This document shows positions 5,376 through 8,481 of a stretch of 8,481 bases of DNA, in pieces. Every line of letters starts with the position of its first letter. Positions within the stretch are counted from its first letter, which is position 1. Below the pieces are notes generated by a model. That model did no database searches and was not told the DNA's origin. It saw only the letters and a list, made by a program, of their open reading frames with translations. Both the position numbers and the translations under genes were made by a program. Source of the stretch: Soonwooa sp. (GTDB lineage Bacteria; Bacteroidota; Bacteroidia; Flavobacteriales; Weeksellaceae); NCBI RefSeq assembly GCF_030151385.1, contig NZ_JASLDS010000022.1:1-8481 (forward strand), in the 5' to 3' direction.

Positions 5376-6233
5376 CTACAAAACGTTAAGGGTTTGTTCT
5401 TTAATTTTTTCCAGGTCGTCTTTCATTTCGACAACCAATTTTTGGATGGCTGCGTGATTGGCTTTCGACCCTAAAGTGTTGATTTCACGTCCCATTTCCT
5501 GAGAGATAAAACCTAATTTCTTACCATTAAAATCTTCATTCTCCATCACATCCAAATAATATTTAAGATGCTGCGCCAATCTCACCTTTTCTTCAGAGAT
5601 GTCTAACTTCTCAGTATAATAAGCCATTTCTTGGTAGAAACGCGTTTCGTCAACATTTTCGAATTCCTTCAAAGTATTTTGATAACGTTCTTTAACTGTA
5701 GCGACTCTCTCATCTTCATATTGTGGAACTTGCGATAATTTAGCTTCGATGTTTTTCACATTTTTGCCTAGTTCATCTTGAAGAATTGAACCTTCGGTTG
5801 TTCGGAATTCCAAAAACTTAGCAATCGCCTCATTAACGACTTTTAATAAAAAGTTCCATTCGTCATCACTAAGGTCAGCCGTTTTATTACTAATCGCTTC
5901 TGGCATTCGAACCGCCATTTGCAAATAATCGATGGCATTAGCACCTGGCGAAATCTCGCCAAGTTGCGTCATATAGGATTTTACAATCTCTTTATTAATA
6001 TTAACATCGTTGCTGTCTTCGAGATTTTCGCAATTGATGTAGCAATCAACTTTTCCGCGAAGTAATTTATCATTCAGCAATTTTCTAATATCAAATTCCT
6101 TTTCTTTATAACGAATCGGCACTTTAATATTAAGGTCGAATGTTTTGCTGTTGAGTGATTTGATGTCGATGGTCAGTTTTTTTCCTTCGAAAACACCTTC
6201 CGCACGACCAAATCCCGTCATTGATAATACCAT
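5376..6233 (-). CDS. yicC: YicC-family endoribonuclease
   Basis: This 285-residue cytoplasmic protein has the two usual parts. The N-terminal domain begins MVLSMTGFGRAE and continues with SLN.KTFDLNIKVP (26-39). The C-terminal domain holds E..RL.QHL-like text, then GKKLGFISQEMGREINTLGSKA, and ends KIKEQTLNVL, all typical of the family. Family members are manganese-dependent endoribonucleases; E. coli YicC has been implicated in degrading the small RNA RyhB. Length is normal (~285-290). The start at 6233 gives MVLSMTGFG; Met5 is possible, but the family usually has a few residues before SMTGFG. It is the first gene of the probable yicC-gmk-nadA unit, divergent from lpxK. Confidence 0.93.
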   Translation of the reverse strand: MVLSMTGFGRAEGVFEGKKLTIDIKSLNSKTFDLNIKVPIRYKEKEFDIRKLLNDKLLRGKVDCYINCENLEDSNDVNINKEIVKSYMTQLGEISPGANAIDYLQMAVRMPEAISNKTADLSDDEWNFLLKVVNEAIAKFLEFRTTEGSILQDELGKNVKNIEAKLSQVPQYEDERVATVKERYQNTLKEFENVDETRFYQEMAYYTEKLDISEEKVRLAQHLKYYLDVMENEDFNGKKLGFISQEMGREINTLGSKANHAAIQKLVVEMKDDLEKIKEQTLNVL

Positions 6234-6255
6234 ATCTGATTTTCTTATTATAATG

Positions 6256-6263
6256 CAAATATA
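6256..6263 (-). promoter_or_regulatory. Candidate -7 box of the yicC promoter
   Basis: On the minus strand TATATTTG fits the Bacteroidota -7 consensus TAnnTTTG. It would start transcription about 17 bases before the yicC ATG. No TTG is found at the proper distance upstream, so the call rests on one box. Confidence 0.4.
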
Positions 6264-6439
6264 ATGATGTTAGTCGAAAAGGCTTCTAAAGTTTTTTTTA
6301 AATATTAAACTTAAAATCACAGCAATAAATATTGTACACCATAATCAAATTCTCATCATATTTTGAAAAATAATAAAATCTAGTTCTATCTAAATTTAGT
6401 TAAACTGACAAATATTAATCCTTTTTAAAGAAAAATCTA

Positions 6440-6470
6440 TTGATAAAGCCAATCGATTATTGTATTTTTG
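6440..6470 (+). promoter_or_regulatory. Bacteroidota-type promoter of lpxK, nearly leaderless
   Basis: TTG (6440-6442), then 20 bases, then TATTTTTG (6463-6470) fit the consensus fully. The box ends six bases before the lpxK ATG, so the message should start at, or within a few bases of, the start codon. Box and spacing equal those of the folB promoter. Confidence 0.7.
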
Positions 6471-6476
6471 TCGGCT

Positions 6477-7502
6477 ATGAAAAGATGGTATCTCTACCCT
6501 TTTTCCCTTGGTTATCATCTCGGAACCTCGATTAGGAACCGAATGTATGATTGGGGATTGTTTTCTTCGAAGCGATTCAAAACACCAATAATTGGTGTTG
6601 GCAATCTTTCTGTGGGCGGAAGTGGAAAATCGCCGATGGTGATGTATTTGGCAGCTTATCTGTCCAAACATTATCGTACTGGTGTTCTTTCTCGCGGCTA
6701 CGGCAGAATGACAAAAGGCTACAACGTCGTTAACTACGAAAGCAACTACAAAACTGTTGGTGACGAGCCAATGCAATTGTTTGAAAGATTCAAAAATCGT
6801 TTCGTTATTGGTGTTTGCGAAGACCGTGTTTTCGGTGCCAAAAAACTGATTGACGACATGGATCTTAATGTTTTGGTTTTGGACGATAGCTTTCAGCATC
6901 GTGCTATTAAACCAGGGCTTAATATCTTGTTGACGGTTTATAACGATCCCTATTTTAAGGATTTTATTTTGCCTGCTGGCGATTTGCGAGAAAGTCGTCG
7001 TGGCGCAAAACGTGCCGATATCATCATGGTTACCAAATGTCCGGACGATCTTACCGAAGAAAAGAAACAATATTGCATTTCGCGCATCAAACCGCAACAT
7101 TATCAAAAGGTATTTTTCTCATCGATAGAATATGACGAAAATATCATGAGCATCGACAAATATATGCCAGTCAAAAATCTGGATTACTACGATGTTCTTT
7201 TGATAACAGGAATCGCCAACCCAACACAAATTGTGAAAGAAGTCGGCAAATATTCCAAACGTGTTAAGCACCTTAAATATAAAGACCACCACAATTTCTC
7301 TGATGATGATATCAAAAAAATTGTGGCAGAATATAAAAAACTAGGAGAATACAAAATTATCCTAACCACAGAAAAAGACTATGTAAGGCTCAAAACTTTT
7401 GACTACTTGCGCGAAAAAATCTTTTACTGGCCCATTAATGTAGAAATAGACAATCAAGAAGCGTTTAATCAAATAATCAACGATTATGTTAGAAAAAATT
7501 AA
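6477..7502 (+). CDS. lpxK: Tetraacyldisaccharide 4'-kinase (lipid A synthesis)
   Basis: This 341-residue enzyme, bound to the inner face of the cytoplasmic membrane, phosphorylates the 4' position of the lipid A disaccharide precursor in the Raetz pathway. The P-loop is in VGNLSVGGSGKSP (41-53). Other family marks are SRGYGR (72-77), GDEP (95-98) with the likely catalytic Asp96, DDSFQHR (136-142), LPAGDLRE, TGIANP and DHHNFSDDD. The usual DDGFQH reads DDSFQH here, a mild change. The N-terminal 25 residues are aromatic and basic, as expected for membrane contact. I chose the ATG at 6477; a TTG at 6468 lies in the promoter box. The gene overlaps the next one by 17 bp, so the two are probably translated in a coupled way. 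Length is normal. Confidence 0.96.
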   Translation: MKRWYLYPFSLGYHLGTSIRNRMYDWGLFSSKRFKTPIIGVGNLSVGGSGKSPMVMYLAAYLSKHYRTGVLSRGYGRMTKGYNVVNYESNYKTVGDEPMQLFERFKNRFVIGVCEDRVFGAKKLIDDMDLNVLVLDDSFQHRAIKPGLNILLTVYNDPYFKDFILPAGDLRESRRGAKRADIIMVTKCPDDLTEEKKQYCISRIKPQHYQKVFFSSIEYDENIMSIDKYMPVKNLDYYDVLLITGIANPTQIVKEVGKYSKRVKHLKYKDHHNFSDDDIKKIVAEYKKLGEYKIILTTEKDYVRLKTFDYLREKIFYWPINVEIDNQEAFNQIINDYVRKN

Positions 7503-8301
7503 AGAAACCGCAGCGTTCATCAAAAATATTATCCAAGACACACCAGACTTTGCAATCGTGCTAGGTTCTGGACTTGGAAAACTTCAAGACGAAGTACAAC
7601 CTATTCACACCATAGAATATTCGGACATCCCCAACTTTCCACAAGTTACCGTTGTTGGTCACGGTGGCAAGTTAATCTACGGCATTCTTGAAGGCAAAAA
7701 AGTCTTAATGATGAGCGGTCGTTTCCATTATTACGAAGGTTATCCGATGGAGACTGTGACCTTCCCATTTAAAGTTTTCCACTTGTTGGGCATCCAAAAT
7801 CTATTGTTATCAAATGCTTCGGGTGGCGTTAATCCTAACTTCCAAGTTGGCGATATTATGTTGGTTAAAGATCACATCAATATGATGCCAGAACATCCAT
7901 TGCGTGGTAAAAACATCGACGAGCTAGGTCCAAGATTTGTGGATATGAGCGAAGCTTACAACAAAAAAATGTTGCAAACGGCTCACGATGTTGCTAACGA
8001 AAATAACATCAAAGTTCACGAAGGTGTTTACGTTGGTTTACAAGGACCAACTTTCGAAACACCCTCTGAGTATGGATTGGTACGTTTCATCGGTGGTGAC
8101 GCAGTTGGTATGAGCACAGTTCCAGAAGTTATCGTTGCAAAACACATGGGGATGGACGTTTTCTGCATTTCGATTATTACCGACTTGGGCGGTCCCGAAA
8201 TTGCTTTCGCAGTATCACATGAAGAAGTGCTAAATGCTGCTAACAAAGCAATGCCAGACGTTATCAAAATCGTTAAAGGTCTTGTAAAAAACTACAACTA
8301 A
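7486..8301 (+). CDS. punA: Purine nucleoside phosphorylase (type I, trimeric family)
   Basis: This 271-residue cytoplasmic enzyme splits purine (deoxy)nucleosides with phosphate into base and (deoxy)ribose-1-phosphate for salvage. Motifs follow the human/bacterial NP-I trimer family: GSGLG (27-31) with phosphate-site Ser28, GHGG with His59, GRFHYYEGY with Arg79 and His81, NASGG (110-114), GPTFET with Phe190 and Glu191, and GMSTVPEVIVA with Met209 and Ser210. The position of human Asn243, which sets 6-oxopurine preference, is Asp233 here (ITDLGG). That might broaden base choice, but it could be normal in Bacteroidota. The ATG lies inside the lpxK end (17-bp overlap). The symbol is by similarity; the exact substrate is not known. 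Confidence 0.93.
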   Translation: MLEKIKETAAFIKNIIQDTPDFAIVLGSGLGKLQDEVQPIHTIEYSDIPNFPQVTVVGHGGKLIYGILEGKKVLMMSGRFHYYEGYPMETVTFPFKVFHLLGIQNLLLSNASGGVNPNFQVGDIMLVKDHINMMPEHPLRGKNIDELGPRFVDMSEAYNKKMLQTAHDVANENNIKVHEGVYVGLQGPTFETPSEYGLVRFIGGDAVGMSTVPEVIVAKHMGMDVFCISIITDLGGPEIAFAVSHEEVLNAANKAMPDVIKIVKGLVKNYN

Positions 8302-8320
8302 GCTTTTTTAAACATAAAAT

Positions 8321-8354
8321 AAATGCACTCAATTTTTTGGGTGCATTTTTATTT
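8321..8354 (+). terminator. Intrinsic terminator of lpxK-punA
   Basis: AAATGCACTCAA (8321-8332) pairs with TTGGGTGCATTT (8337-8348), a 12-bp stem with one G-T pair and a TTTT loop. It runs into TTTTTATTT. It lies 19 bases after the punA stop. Confidence 0.9.
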
Positions 8355-8470
8355 GGGCGCCATTTCCGCCTACGGTTCCCGCTTTTGTAGTCTTGAGGCG
8401 CGGCGACTTCGTCGCCGCGCCTCAAGACTACAAAGAGCTCCACCTACGTCGGGGCGCATATCCCGCGTTC
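8352..8470 (+). repeat. GC-rich 3'-end element with a perfect 24-bp hairpin
   Basis: Directly after the punA terminator the DNA turns GC-rich. It starts ATTTGGGC, like the element behind nadA, and continues through CCGCCTACGG. At its centre bases 8384-8407 pair perfectly with 8411-8434: 24 bp, only a TTC loop. After the hairpin come GAGCTCC, a second CCTACG and GGGGCGCATATCCCGCG. GAGCTCC and CCTACGG are also words of the REP-like copies at 2830 and 3141. No credible protein frame exists. The element may run past the window end. Confidence 0.7.
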
Positions 8471-8481
8471 TTATCCAATTT

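Noticed and set aside
6468..6476. TTG start codon for lpxK at 6468
   Set aside because: It lies within the -7 promoter box, so it would not be in the message. The ATG at 6477 matches the family start.
6396..7106. A 236-codon minus-strand frame opposite lpxK
   Set aside because: It is antisense to a clear lpxK gene with intact motifs, and the translation has the low-quality look of a shadow frame with no recognisable domain.

Overview
The window looks like chromosomal DNA from a flavobacterium, most likely a member of the Chryseobacterium group (Flavobacteriales, Bacteroidota). The case rests on AT-rich DNA with GC-rich intergenic islands, almost no Shine-Dalgarno sequences, promoter boxes of the Bacteroidota type (TTG, 20 bases, TAnnTTTG), a lipoprotein with a loose lipobox, and protein sequences of flavobacterial character. 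The genus is an inference from memory and was not tested by a search.

Layout. Positions 74-997 (+) hold a lipoprotein with a degenerate Rieske-like domain and then dtd (D-aminoacyl-tRNA deacylase). Facing them on the minus strand is a tight group: folB (2703-2344), an RDD-family membrane protein (2342-1833) and a SIMPL-domain protein (1776-1042), read from a clear promoter at 2740-2770. Positions 2704-3553 carry no convincing gene. This stretch is a nest of repeats: two copies of a ~125 bp element built from small GC-rich hairpins, an array with 7-bp periodicity, a strong hairpin terminator and a GC-rich modular element directly behind nadA. Positions 6233-3554 (-) are yicC, gmk and nadA, probably one transcript, with an imperfect palindromic element of ~100 bp between yicC and gmk. 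On the plus strand lpxK (6477-7502) and a purine nucleoside phosphorylase (7486-8301) overlap by 17 bp and end in a textbook terminator. A second GC-rich element with a perfect 24-bp hairpin follows.

The genes are housekeeping: tRNA quality control, folate and NAD synthesis, GMP to GDP conversion, RNA turnover, lipid A synthesis and purine salvage. I see no defence system, phage, transposase or CRISPR array. The unusual content is in the non-coding DNA, which carries at least four repeat types: hairpin (REP-like) units, a long palindrome, heptamer-period arrays, and two GC-rich 3'-end elements that both begin ATTTGGGC downstream of a gene and both enclose a different central hairpin. The GC-rich 3'-end elements are the best candidate here for something poorly described.
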